Assembly (NCBI GenBank): GCA_964559535.1 | Contig: CAZLIC010000080.1 | Coordinates: forward strand, 1-19,894 | Direction: 5' to 3' | Length of the DNA: 19,894 nucleotides | Origin: CAZLIC01 sp964559535 | Lineage (GTDB): Bacteria > Pseudomonadota > Alphaproteobacteria > Rhodobacterales > Rhodobacteraceae | Shown: positions 13,757 through 19,894 of the stretch, piece by piece | How the letters are laid out: each line of letters starts with the position of its first letter | Position numbering within the stretch: position 1 is the first letter of the stretch | The notes under the pieces: model-generated | The model's database searches: none | What the model saw: only the letters and a program-made list of their open reading frames with translations | Told to the model about the DNA's origin: nothing | Translations under genes and position numbers: made by a program

Positions 13757-13786
13757 CGAAGCAAGGTTTGCGTCGGGGTTGCTTCG
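13757..13786. promoter_or_regulatory. Inverted repeat upstream of pcaH, candidate operator
   Basis: CGAAGCAA (13757-13764) and TTGCTTCG (13779-13786) are an exact 8-base inverted repeat with a 14-base spacer, about 60-90 bases ahead of the pcaH start. Two GGTTTGC/GGGTTGC-like direct half-sites lie 10 or 11 bases apart inside it (about 13765-13783), a spacing close to one helical turn that an AraC-type protein could use. The consensus PcaQ site is not present. Confidence 0.4.
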
Positions 13787-14002
13787 ACCCACGGCGCAGT
13801 GAAGAAGAAACCGGCGCGACAATGCAAGATGGACGCGCATGCCTGTTCCGTCGATGGTTCTTCCGGGTATCGGCTGACCAGTCGGAGTCCCGGGTCCCTG
13901 GGCCGTGCCGGTGATGTGGCCGTCAAAATGGGGGCGGGGCTTGCTGGCGGTATCGGACAGCGTGTGGTTTCCATCCGCCGCGGTGGACCTGACGCGATGT
14001 CA

Positions 14003-14032
14003 GGCGCCGTCCGGGAACCCGGGGATGGCGCC
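14003..14032 (+). other. GC-rich hairpin ahead of the UDG-like gene
   Basis: GGCGCCGTCCGGG (14003-14015) pairs with CCCGGGGATGGCGCC (14018-14032) with one G-U pair and a 2-base bulge, around AA-containing loop bases. No T run follows. It ends 42 bases before the chosen TTG start, so it may be a leader stem. If translation began at the in-frame ATG 13997 it would be coding instead. Confidence 0.35.
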
Positions 14033-14074
14033 AAGGTCGCGCGCGCGGGGCAGGGGGCAAGAAAGGAAGCGACC

Positions 14075-14752
14075 TTGGCGATTGCCGCGTTCATTGACGG
14101 GTTGCGCGGGTTGCGCCTGCCCGGGGCCGTGGCGAACCCGTACCACGCAGACCGTCCGGGGGTTGACGCGGGGCCGTGGGCTGCGGAGCAGCGGTGCGCG
14201 CAGCTGGCGGCCTTTCTGGCGGAGCGGCAGGGCCACGCGCGGCTGCTGCTTGTGGGCGAGGCGCCAGGGTACCAGGGGGCGCGGTTCACCGGCGTGCCGA
14301 TGACCAGCGAGCGGTTGCTGGCGGGGCCAGCGGGGGCCGGGGTGTTGGGGCCGGGTGTCTTTCGGCGCACCAGTGATGCGGCGGCCTGCCGGACGGTCGC
14401 CGGGCGCGCCGACGGCTTTGCCGAGCCGACGGCGACGGTGGTGTGGCAGGTGCTGGCCGAGGCAGGCGCGGAACGGGCGGTGGTCCTGTGGAACGCCTTC
14501 CCCCTGCACCCGCACCGGCCCGGCAACCCCCTGTCGAACCGCAGGCCGACGGCCGCCGAACTGGCGGCCAGCGCTGCTGTCCTGCCGCGGTTCCTTGCGC
14601 TGTTCCCCGGCTGCCGGGTGATCGCCCTGGGCACCGTTGCGCGCGACCTGTTGGCGGCGATGGGGGTTCAGGCTGTGGCGGTGCGGCATCCGGCGAACGG
14701 CGGTGTGGGGGCGTTCCGGGCGGGGATGCGGGGGGTGCTTGACGGAGGGTGA
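14075..14752 (+). CDS. Uracil-DNA-glycosylase-superfamily protein, divergent
   Basis: A 225-residue protein of the UDG fold. Seen: LLLVGEAPG (57-65) as motif A, FTGVPMTSERLL (71-82), VVLWNAFPLHPH (136-147), SNRRPTAAEL (154-163), VIALGTVARDLLAAMG (182-197) and VRHPANGG (203-210) at the motif B position. Family 4/5 enzymes have GE(G/A)PG and HPS; here motif B is HPANGG, without the Ser. Base excision of uracil is therefore plausible but unproven. The TTG at 14075 is chosen because AGGAAG (14064-14069) sits 5 bases ahead and the predicted length then fits. Upstream alternatives (ATG 13997, ATG 13799) add unrelated-looking sequence. The gene is divergent from pcaH and convergent with the SRPBCC gene (15 bases). 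Confidence 0.75.
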   Translation: MAIAAFIDGLRGLRLPGAVANPYHADRPGVDAGPWAAEQRCAQLAAFLAERQGHARLLLVGEAPGYQGARFTGVPMTSERLLAGPAGAGVLGPGVFRRTSDAAACRTVAGRADGFAEPTATVVWQVLAEAGAERAVVLWNAFPLHPHRPGNPLSNRRPTAAELAASAAVLPRFLALFPGCRVIALGTVARDLLAAMGVQAVAVRHPANGGVGAFRAGMRGVLDGG

Positions 14753-14767
14753 CCTGCGCAGAAACGG

Positions 14768-15640
14768 TCAGGCGTCCCCGACAAACCCCGCCAGCTTGCC
14801 CAGCGTCTGCTGGCCCAACTCCACAGCGCCGAAGCCGCGGGCGGTCTGGAATTCGGCCTTGGTGGAAAACACCATGCCCAGGGTGACGCGGGTACCTTCG
14901 GGGGTGTCGTCGAACTGGGCCCAGGCGTCGGCGTGTTTGGGGCCGTTCTCTCTCCACAAGAGGCTGTAGGCAAGGCGGTCCTGCGGGGTGATGGTGTGGT
15001 AGCGGTGGTGGTTGGGGTAGATGGTGCCGTCGGGGCCGATCATGTCGAACACCCAGTCGCCGCCTGACCGCAGGTCGATGCGGCTGGTGCGGCAGGAAAA
15101 GCCGTCGGGGCCCCACCATTGCGGCAGGGTGTCGGGGTTCACCCACGCGCCCCAGACGACGCTGCGGGGGGCGTGGATGGTGCGTTGCAGGATCATGGTG
15201 CGGGCGGCGACGGCGGAGAGGTTGTCGAGCCCGGCGTTGAAGCCCTGCCGGTAGCCCGGCTCCATGTCGGCGGCCAGCGAGGACAGCTGCACGGTGACGG
15301 TCAGGCGGCTGTGGTCGCCCTGCGGCGCAAGGTCGGCGGTGACGAGGGCGGCAGACTGGGGGGCGCCTTCGGCGCTGACGAGTTCCCAGTTCACGCTGCG
15401 GCGGGCGGGCTGCAGGTCAAGCCAGCCGATGTCGCAGCGGATGTCGGGCTGGCCCGCCACCTTGCACAGCGACACTTCGCGGCCGCCGACGCGGGTGTCG
15501 GCCTGGAGGAACTCGACGGTGACGGCAGGTGTCGGCGAGGCCCAGACGGCGCGGGCGGCGGGTGCGGTCCAGGCCTGCCACAGGGTTTCGGCAGGGGCGG
15601 GGACGGTGCGGTCGAAGGTCAGGGTGGCGAAGCGGGTCAT
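14768..15640 (-). CDS. Tandem AHSA1/SRPBCC domain protein
   Basis: A 290-residue protein built from two START-like SRPBCC (AHSA1) domains in one chain. Domain 1, about 3-145, starts FATLTFDRTVPAPAETLWQAWT. Domain 2, about 149-288, starts MILQRTIHAPRSVVWGAWVNPDTL and has the typical QWWGPDGFSC and SGGDWVFDMIGPDGTIYPN strings. Domain 1 has lost the WWGP motif (AVWASPTPAV), so the two halves have diverged. Such domains bind hydrophobic ligands in a deep cavity; the ligand is unknown. ATG 15640 overlaps the upstream arsR stop in ATGA, so it is translationally coupled. ArsR plus SRPBCC pairs are common, but usually with a single-domain partner. Confidence 0.88.
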   Translation of the reverse strand: MTRFATLTFDRTVPAPAETLWQAWTAPAARAVWASPTPAVTVEFLQADTRVGGREVSLCKVAGQPDIRCDIGWLDLQPARRSVNWELVSAEGAPQSAALVTADLAPQGDHSRLTVTVQLSSLAADMEPGYRQGFNAGLDNLSAVAARTMILQRTIHAPRSVVWGAWVNPDTLPQWWGPDGFSCRTSRIDLRSGGDWVFDMIGPDGTIYPNHHRYHTITPQDRLAYSLLWRENGPKHADAWAQFDDTPEGTRVTLGMVFSTKAEFQTARGFGAVELGQQTLGKLAGFVGDA

Positions 15641-15975
15641 GGTCTGTCCTGCATCATCTGCGTCACGAAGCTGTCGAGCCGGTCAAGCCGGGCTTCCCAC
15701 AGGTCGCGCTGGTCATCGAGCCAGGTGCGCACCGGAGCCAGCGCCGCAGGGACGATGGCGCAGGAGCGGACGCGCCCGCCCTTCGCGGTGGCAATCAGAC
15801 CCGCCTCTTCCAGCACCGCGATATGGCGCAGGACCGTGGGCAGGCGCAGGCCGGTGGGCGCGGCGAGTTCCGTTACCGGCGCGGGGCCGCGGGCCAGCCG
15901 CGTGAGGATCGCCCGGCGGGTGGGGTCCGACAGGGCGTGGAAGATCAGCGAGAGGTCGGGGGATTGGTTAGCCAT
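15637..15975 (-). CDS. ArsR family winged-helix regulator
   Basis: A 112-residue ArsR/SmtB-type regulator. IFHALSDPTRRAILTRLARG (11-30) is the family opening; TELAAPTGLRLPTVLRHIAVLEEAGLI (35-61) is the HTH and KGGRVRSCAIVP (65-76) the wing. Only one cysteine (Cys72) is present, so none of the known metal sites is complete, and the signal is probably organic or the partner protein. ATG 15975 is preferred over ATG 15990 because homologues usually begin a few residues before SPDLSLIFHALSDPTRR, and because the promoter -10 overlaps 15990. The mRNA may then start at the ATG. It overlaps the SRPBCC gene by 4 bases. Confidence 0.9.
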   Translation of the reverse strand: MANQSPDLSLIFHALSDPTRRAILTRLARGPAPVTELAAPTGLRLPTVLRHIAVLEEAGLIATAKGGRVRSCAIVPAALAPVRTWLDDQRDLWEARLDRLDSFVTQMMQDRP

Positions 15976-15978
15976 GAC

Positions 15979-16038
15979 GCTAAGTATCATGGCGTGAGGC
16001 AGTGCGCAATGGAAAGTTCGACAGTTTGCTAAGTATCA
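15979..16038. promoter_or_regulatory. 11-base direct repeats upstream of arsR, candidate operator
   Basis: GCTAAGTATCA occurs exactly twice, at 15979-15989 and 16028-16038, 49 bases apart start to start (about 4.7 helical turns). The near copy overlaps the candidate arsR -10; the far copy overlaps the folC stop codon. Exact 11-base repetition flanking an autoregulator promoter strongly suggests the ArsR operator. Confidence 0.6.
15981..16009 (-). promoter_or_regulatory. candidate arsR promoter
   Basis: On the minus strand TTGCGC (16004-16009) and TACTTA (15981-15986) are 17 bases apart. The start would lie at about 15974-15976, on the arsR ATG, giving a leaderless mRNA. The -10 is inside the near copy of the direct repeat, so a bound repressor would block it. 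Confidence 0.4.
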
Positions 16039-17301
16039 GCCGTTTTCCCGCAGCACTGTGCCCGCGAGGTAAAGCGACCCGCAGATCAGCACCCGCGCAG
16101 CGGGGTCGGTGGCGGTGACGGCAGCCAGCGCCTGCGCCACGCCTTCGGCCTGCGATGCCGCAATCCCGGCCGCAAGGGCGGCGTCGGCCGTGACCTCGGC
16201 GGGCAGGGTGTTCTTTTCGCCCGGGATCGAGACGGCGTGCAGGTGCACCAGGTGGGGCGCCAGCGGGCGCAGGTAGCCTGCGATGTCCTTGGTGTTCAGC
16301 ATGCCGCAGATGGCATGGGTGGGGCGGCGGGGCATCTGGGCCAGCGTGGCGGCCAGCGCCTCGCCCCCGGCGGGGTTGTGGCCGCCGTCAAGCCAGAGTT
16401 CGGCTTGCGGCGCGGCGGCGGGCAGCGGGCCGCGGCGCAGGCGCTGCATGCGGGCAGGCCATTCGGTGCGGGTGATGGCGGCTTCGCAGGCGGCCTCGGG
16501 AAAGCCCAGGTGGCGCAGGGCCATGATGGCGGCACCGGCGTTCTGGTACTGGTGCGGGCCGGGCAGCACGGGCGGCGGCAGGTCCAAAAGCCCGGTTTCG
16601 TCCTGAAACACCAGGCGGCCGCGTTCGGCCCAGCAGTGCCAGTGCTGGCCGTGGGCGAGCACCGGGGCATGCAGGCGTTCCGCCCTGTCCTCGATCACCG
16701 CCAGCCCCTCGGGCGTCTGCGGGCCGACGATGCAGGGGACGCGGCGTTTCAGGATGCCGGCCTTTTCGCCCGCGATCTCGGGGATGGTGTCGCCGAGGTA
16801 CTGCTGGTGGTCCAGCGACACCGGCGTGATGATGGTCAGCCGCGGGGTTTCGACCACGTTCGTGGCATCCAACCGCCCGCCAAGGCCCACTTCCAGCAAG
16901 AGGTAATCGGCCGGGATGCGGGCGAAGGCCAGGAAGGCGGCGACGGTGGTGATCTCGAAGAAGGTGATCGGCTCGCCCGCATTGGCGGCGTCGCACTCAT
17001 CCAGCAGGGCCGAAAGATGCGCCTCCTCGATCAGCGCGCCGGCCAGCCGGATGCGTTCGTGAAAGCGGGCAAGGTGGGGCGAGGTGTAGGCATGCACGCG
17101 CAGCCCCTGCTGCTCCAGTCCGGCGCGGATCATCGCCTGGGTCGAGCCCTTGCCGTTGGTGCCAGCCACGTGGATCACCGGGGGCAGCGACCGTTCGGGG
17201 TTGCCCAGACGGTCCAGAAGCCGCGTCACCCGGTCGAGCGTAAGGTCGATGATCTTGGGGTGCAGCGTCATCAGACGCTGCAGGATCAGGTCGGACGACA
17301 T
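16036..17301 (-). CDS. folC: Dihydrofolate synthase / folylpolyglutamate synthase
   Basis: A 421-residue Mur-ligase-family enzyme that adds glutamate to dihydropteroate and to tetrahydrofolate, using ATP. Seen: P-loop GTNGKGST (47-54), YTSPHLARFHERIR (72-85), FFEITTVAAFLAF (114-126), LEVGLGGRLDATNVV (136-150), SLDHQQYLGDTIPEIAGEKAGI, and LWLDGGHNPAGGEAL in the C-terminal domain, all FolC signatures. ATG 17301 overlaps the accD stop by one base (TGATG), so it is chosen over GTG 17304; this gives tight translational coupling. accD-folC is a conserved alphaproteobacterial pair linking fatty acid and folate synthesis only by operon. The stop lies inside the far ArsR-type repeat. Confidence 0.96.
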   Translation of the reverse strand: MSSDLILQRLMTLHPKIIDLTLDRVTRLLDRLGNPERSLPPVIHVAGTNGKGSTQAMIRAGLEQQGLRVHAYTSPHLARFHERIRLAGALIEEAHLSALLDECDAANAGEPITFFEITTVAAFLAFARIPADYLLLEVGLGGRLDATNVVETPRLTIITPVSLDHQQYLGDTIPEIAGEKAGILKRRVPCIVGPQTPEGLAVIEDRAERLHAPVLAHGQHWHCWAERGRLVFQDETGLLDLPPPVLPGPHQYQNAGAAIMALRHLGFPEAACEAAITRTEWPARMQRLRRGPLPAAAPQAELWLDGGHNPAGGEALAATLAQMPRRPTHAICGMLNTKDIAGYLRPLAPHLVHLHAVSIPGEKNTLPAEVTADAALAAGIAASQAEGVAQALAAVTATDPAARVLICGSLYLAGTVLRENG

Positions 17302-18257
17302 CACGCCTTGGCCGGTGCCGGTGCTGCGGCGGCTGCCGGTGCCGCCGACGCTGCCGGAGCCTCCACCGCCACCGGGTCGGGCGCGGGCAGGTCGCCCTTC
17401 ACCGGCGGCGGCAGCTTCATCAGCAGCCGCAAGATGCCCGCCAGTTCGTCGCGCATCTGCTTGCGGTGCGTCACCCGGTCCAGCATGCCGTGGTCCAGCA
17501 GGTATTCGGCACGCTGGAAACCTTCGGGCAGTTTCTCGCGGATGGTCTGTTCGATGACGCGGGGCCCGGCAAAGCAGATCAGCGCGTTCGGCTCGGCAAT
17601 CTGCACGTCGCCCAGCATGGCATAGCTGGCCGTCACGCCGCCGGTGGTGGGGTGGGTCAGGACGGCGATGTAGGGCAGCCCGGCCTCTTGCACCATCTGC
17701 ACGGCAACGGTGGTGCGGGGCATCTGCATCAGGCTCAGGATACCCTCTTGCATGCGCGCGCCGCCCGCGGCGGTGAACACCACCAGCGGGCGTTTCAGTT
17801 TTACCGCGCGGTCGGCGGCGGCGATCAGCGCATTGCCCACATACATGCCCATGGACCCGGCCATGAAGGCAAAATCCTGCGCCGCGGCCACCACGGGGGT
17901 GCGGGCGATTTCACCTTCGGCCACCAGCATGGCCTCCTTGTCGCCGGTGGCGGCGCGGGCGGCCTTGATGCGTTCGGGGTACTTCTTCTGGTCCTTGAAG
18001 TGCAGCGGGTCGGTCACCGGTTCTGGCACCTTCACCTCGGTGAAGATGCCGCCGTCGAACAGCGCGCGGAAGCGGTCGCGCGGGGTGATGGCCATGTGGT
18101 GGTCGCAAGAGGTGCAGACGTTCAGGTTGCCCGCCAGTTCGCGGTGGAACAGCATCGTCCCGCACTCGGGGCACTTGGTCCACAGGTTCTCGGGCACTTC
18201 GCGGCGCGAGAACAGCGAGTTGATCTTGGGCCGGACGTAGTTGGTGATCCAGTTCAT
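17301..18257 (-). CDS. accD: Acetyl-CoA carboxylase carboxyltransferase subunit beta
   Basis: A 318-residue beta subunit of the carboxyltransferase, which with AccA moves the carboxyl group from biotin to acetyl-CoA to make malonyl-CoA. The zinc ribbon is complete: Cys29, Cys32, Cys48 and Cys51 (TKCPECG and VCTSCDHH). The crotonase core has TAAGGARMQEG and THPTTGGVTASYAMLGD, which line the acyl-CoA site, then FAGPRVIEQTIREKLPEGFQ. The tail after about residue 285 is low-complexity Ala/Pro (APAASAAPAAAAAPAPAKA at the end) and not conserved. ATG 18257 is the usual family start (MNWITNYVRPKI). It follows a 75-base gap with a good candidate promoter and overlaps folC. Confidence 0.97.
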   Translation of the reverse strand: MNWITNYVRPKINSLFSRREVPENLWTKCPECGTMLFHRELAGNLNVCTSCDHHMAITPRDRFRALFDGGIFTEVKVPEPVTDPLHFKDQKKYPERIKAARAATGDKEAMLVAEGEIARTPVVAAAQDFAFMAGSMGMYVGNALIAAADRAVKLKRPLVVFTAAGGARMQEGILSLMQMPRTTVAVQMVQEAGLPYIAVLTHPTTGGVTASYAMLGDVQIAEPNALICFAGPRVIEQTIREKLPEGFQRAEYLLDHGMLDRVTHRKQMRDELAGILRLLMKLPPPVKGDLPAPDPVAVEAPAASAAPAAAAAPAPAKA

Positions 18258-18290
18258 CTGCCATGCCCCCGGGCTGCCACGCGCGTCCCG

Positions 18291-18319
18291 GAGATAAGCT
18301 GGCGGACCGGTGATTGCAA
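18291..18319 (-). promoter_or_regulatory. candidate promoter of accD-folC
   Basis: On the minus strand TTGCAA (18314-18319) and TATCTC (18291-18296) are separated by exactly 17 bases. The start would be near 18284, leaving about 27 bases of leader to the accD ATG. It lies in the 75-base gap after the NYN gene. Confidence 0.45.
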
Positions 18320-18332
18320 CAAACGGGTGGGG

Positions 18333-19016
18333 TCAGGCACGGGGTGCGAGGCGGACGCGGGCGTCGGGGCCTTTCGGGTCAAGCGCGAAAAGGTGGGGGC
18401 GGGCGGTGAACCACTTGCGCCATGTCTTTTCGGGCAGGGACGCGATCTTGGTGCCAGGGCCTTTGAGCACGGCCGGATTCACGTCGGTCAGCCGCAGCCC
18501 CTTAACGCCTTCCTTGCCGACCTGTTCGCGCACGAAACAGTCGAGTGGTGAAAGACCTTTCAGCGCGACGCAGGGCTGCGGTGGCGAAATCACCGGCGGT
18601 GCAGGTGCAGGCAAGGCGGCGACTTCGGCAAGCGGCGGCAGTTCTACAAAAAGATGCGCCGCGCTCCGCAGAAGGGGCGAGGACTTGGGCTCGCCCGCCA
18701 CCGTGACGTGGCGGCCCATGGCGCGAAGCCAAGTCACAAGGCTGGCCAGCCCGCCGTCGCTGCTGGCGATGGTAAAGGCGGCAAACCCGCGCGACAGGGC
18801 CAGATCCATTGCCTGTACCGTCAGCGCAATGTCGGCGGCGTTGCGGGCGGGGGCGACGTGCACCGCGGTCAGCCAGGGCACCGACAGCCAGCCGTTCAGG
18901 CGCGCGGTGTCGCCGAACACCTGCCGCACCGCGCAATCGGGCGGGGCAGCCGCGGCAAGGCGGTCGGCATGACGCGAGGACAGGTTTTCGCCGTCGATCA
19001 GCAGGGCATGGGCCAT
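18333..19016 (-). CDS. NYN-domain protein with LOTUS-like C-terminus
   Basis: A 227-residue protein. Residues 1-125 are a NYN (PIN-like nuclease) domain: ALLIDGENLSS with Asp8, ARNAADIALTVQAMDLAL with Asn59 and Asp62, and FTIASSDGGLASLV with Asp87, giving the acidic metal-binding set. Residues 150-225 (from LKGLSPLDCFVREQV to PHLFALDPKGPDARVRL) look like an OST-HTH/LOTUS winged helix, an RNA-binding fold often joined to NYN. A Pro-rich linker lies between (about 134-148). RNA cleavage or RNA handling is inferred. ATG 19016 starts right at the first strand; a longer frame to 19268 adds unlikely sequence. No good Shine-Dalgarno sequence is seen. It precedes accD on the same strand but a promoter candidate separates them. 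Confidence 0.82.
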   Translation of the reverse strand: MAHALLIDGENLSSRHADRLAAAAPPDCAVRQVFGDTARLNGWLSVPWLTAVHVAPARNAADIALTVQAMDLALSRGFAAFTIASSDGGLASLVTWLRAMGRHVTVAGEPKSSPLLRSAAHLFVELPPLAEVAALPAPAPPVISPPQPCVALKGLSPLDCFVREQVGKEGVKGLRLTDVNPAVLKGPGTKIASLPEKTWRKWFTARPHLFALDPKGPDARVRLAPRA

Positions 19017-19258
19017 CGGGCGAGGGTCGGCGGGATTCGGGGCGGCAATTTGGAGTTGATGCGGCCTGATGGTGGTCGCGCAGGACGGGTATCCTGCGCC
19101 GGCGCAATTCGACAGTCCCTGCGCTTCCCGGCGCCTTGGCAGGTTCCGTTTTGCCGGGCCGCCGTTTCGTGTTTCCGTCCTGGTCAGAGACGGTTCGCGG
19201 CCAGTCCGCGCACCCTTCGATGTCACGCGTTCAACCATTCCGATCAAGCGAGAAACAC

Positions 19259-19894
19259 ATGACCACACCCGTTCTTTCCGGCGACCGTCTGATCCTCAAC
19301 CCCACCGTGATGGGCGGGCAGAATGCGCCCCGGCTGACGGCGCTCTCGGATGGCCGTTTTGCCGCTGTCTGGCTGGACGAGGTCATCGGCAACATCATCG
19401 AGATCAAGGCGCAGATCGTGCTGGCCGACGGCACGCCCAGCGGCGAGACCTTCACCGTGCATACCTTCAGCGACACCGACCAGACCCAGCCCGACATCGC
19501 GGTGCTGGAGAACGGCGGCTTCGTGGTGACCTGGACCACGGCCGGGGGCACGGGCGGCGATGGCAGCCTGGAAGCCGTGAAGGGACGGGTCTTCGACAGC
19601 GCCGGGGTGCCAGCAAGCGGCGAGTTCCAGGTCAACTCGATCGCCCTGGGCAGGCAGACCTTATCGACCGTCACCGCGCTGAAGGACGGCGGGTTTGCCG
19701 TGACCTTCCAGGTCCCGACCGGCAACAACGACATCGCCATGCGCCTTTTCGATGCCGACGGCACGCCGCGCGGGGCGGAGTTCGCGGTCGCCAACGGCGC
19801 TTCCACGATCCAGCGCCAGCCCGACGTTGCCACGCTGGACAATGGCAACGTTGTGGTCGTCTGGCAACAGGCCTTCGGGTCGGTCCCCGACACC
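19259..19894 (+). CDS. Large repeat-built, probably secreted protein, N-terminal part (cut by right edge)
   Basis: ATG 19259 opens a frame with no stop for 212 codons to the window edge. There is no Sec signal peptide; the chain starts MTTPVLSGDRLILNP. It is made of repeats of about 51-58 residues: PRLTALSDGRFAAVWL (24-39), PDIAVLENGGFVVTW (78-92), TVTALKDGGFAVTF (137-150), PDVATLDNGNVVVVW (188-202), each separated by LFDADGTPRGAEFAV-like strands (54-67, 111-125, 163-177). Such repeats head RTX/calcium-binding proteins of Rhodobacterales that leave by a type I system with a C-terminal signal; that part would lie beyond the window. A beta-propeller or blade fold is likely. The Shine-Dalgarno sequence is weak. 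It is divergent from the NYN gene, 242 bases apart. Confidence 0.75.
   Translation, partial: MTTPVLSGDRLILNPTVMGGQNAPRLTALSDGRFAAVWLDEVIGNIIEIKAQIVLADGTPSGETFTVHTFSDTDQTQPDIAVLENGGFVVTWTTAGGTGGDGSLEAVKGRVFDSAGVPASGEFQVNSIALGRQTLSTVTALKDGGFAVTFQVPTGNNDIAMRLFDADGTPRGAEFAVANGASTIQRQPDVATLDNGNVVVVWQQAFGSVPDT

Larger units (their letters stand above)
13698..14074. promoter_or_regulatory. Divergent intergenic region between pcaH and the UDG-like gene
   Basis: This 377-base stretch contains no gene I can support. The plus-strand frame open from 13799 runs into the UDG-like gene, but its first 92 codons look like non-family sequence with no good ribosome site. It contains two direct copies of GGCCGGGCC (13724-13732, 13738-13746), the inverted repeat CGAAGCAA/TTGCTTCG (13757-13786), and a GC hairpin (14003-14032). 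It should hold both divergent promoters; none is clear by eye. Confidence 0.55.

Noticed and set aside
13799..14074. N-terminal extension of the UDG-like gene from ATG 13799
   Set aside because: The added 92 codons match nothing recognisable in the family, lack a ribosome site at their start, and the TTG at 14075 has a well spaced AGGAAG.
19017..19268. Longer N-terminus for the NYN protein
   Set aside because: The added residues precede the first strand of the NYN fold and overlap the start of the divergent repeat protein; the family starts at the ALLIDGEN strand.
1..19894. CRISPR array, tRNA, rRNA, insertion sequence or prophage
   Set aside because: No regularly spaced repeats, no cloverleaf or rRNA-like stretch, no transposase or phage protein seen on reading the six frames.

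Overview
The window reads as chromosomal DNA from a Rhodobacterales-type alphaproteobacterium. It is very GC-rich with strong G/C third-position bias. It carries the accD-folC pair, a VPLPA-CTERM-type sorting tail, a GC-rich intergenic repeat of a kind I recall from Rhodobacteraceae, and alphaproteobacterial-looking LysR, S49 peptidase and UvrC proteins. The order-level assignment is inference from gene content; no rRNA or ribosomal protein gene is present.

Layout. (1) 1-2396, minus strand: a probable operon of S49 peptidase, small Cys-containing membrane protein, pteridine-reductase-like SDR and uvrC, with uvrC cut by the left edge. A 298-base AT-richer gap before uvrC holds a perfect DnaA box and a long inverted repeat. 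(2) 2460-5780, plus strand: LysR regulator, exported metallo-beta-lactamase-fold protein, GC-rich repeat, and an FAD-linked D-2-hydroxyacid dehydrogenase of the D-2-hydroxyglutarate type. (3) 5781-10305, plus strand: a triple TGGGACA hairpin element, a dCACHE-HAMP class III adenylate cyclase, a VPLPA-CTERM-type exported protein, and an orphan branched-chain-type periplasmic binding protein closed by a tandem-hairpin terminator. (4) 10306-13697: an iron-type alcohol dehydrogenase and an AraC regulator on plus, convergent with pcaHG (protocatechuate 3,4-dioxygenase) on minus. (5) 13698-15975: an intergenic region with an inverted repeat, a divergent uracil-DNA-glycosylase-superfamily gene, and an ArsR regulator overlapping a double AHSA1/SRPBCC gene on minus. 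(6) 16036-19016, minus: NYN/LOTUS-like protein, accD, folC. (7) 19259 to the right edge, plus: the start of a repeat-built, probably secreted large protein.

How the genes may work together. The most coherent accessory unit is 8955-13697: an uptake protein, an oxidoreductase, an AraC regulator and an intradiol ring-cleavage dioxygenase, without the lower protocatechuate genes (pcaB, C, D). It could be a small sense-import-oxidise module for an aromatic or related carboxylate, but the link is by position only. The ArsR-SRPBCC pair has an 11-base direct repeat placed over a plausible promoter, which looks like autoregulation. The accD-folC block is housekeeping. I saw no CRISPR array, tRNA, rRNA, insertion sequence or prophage.
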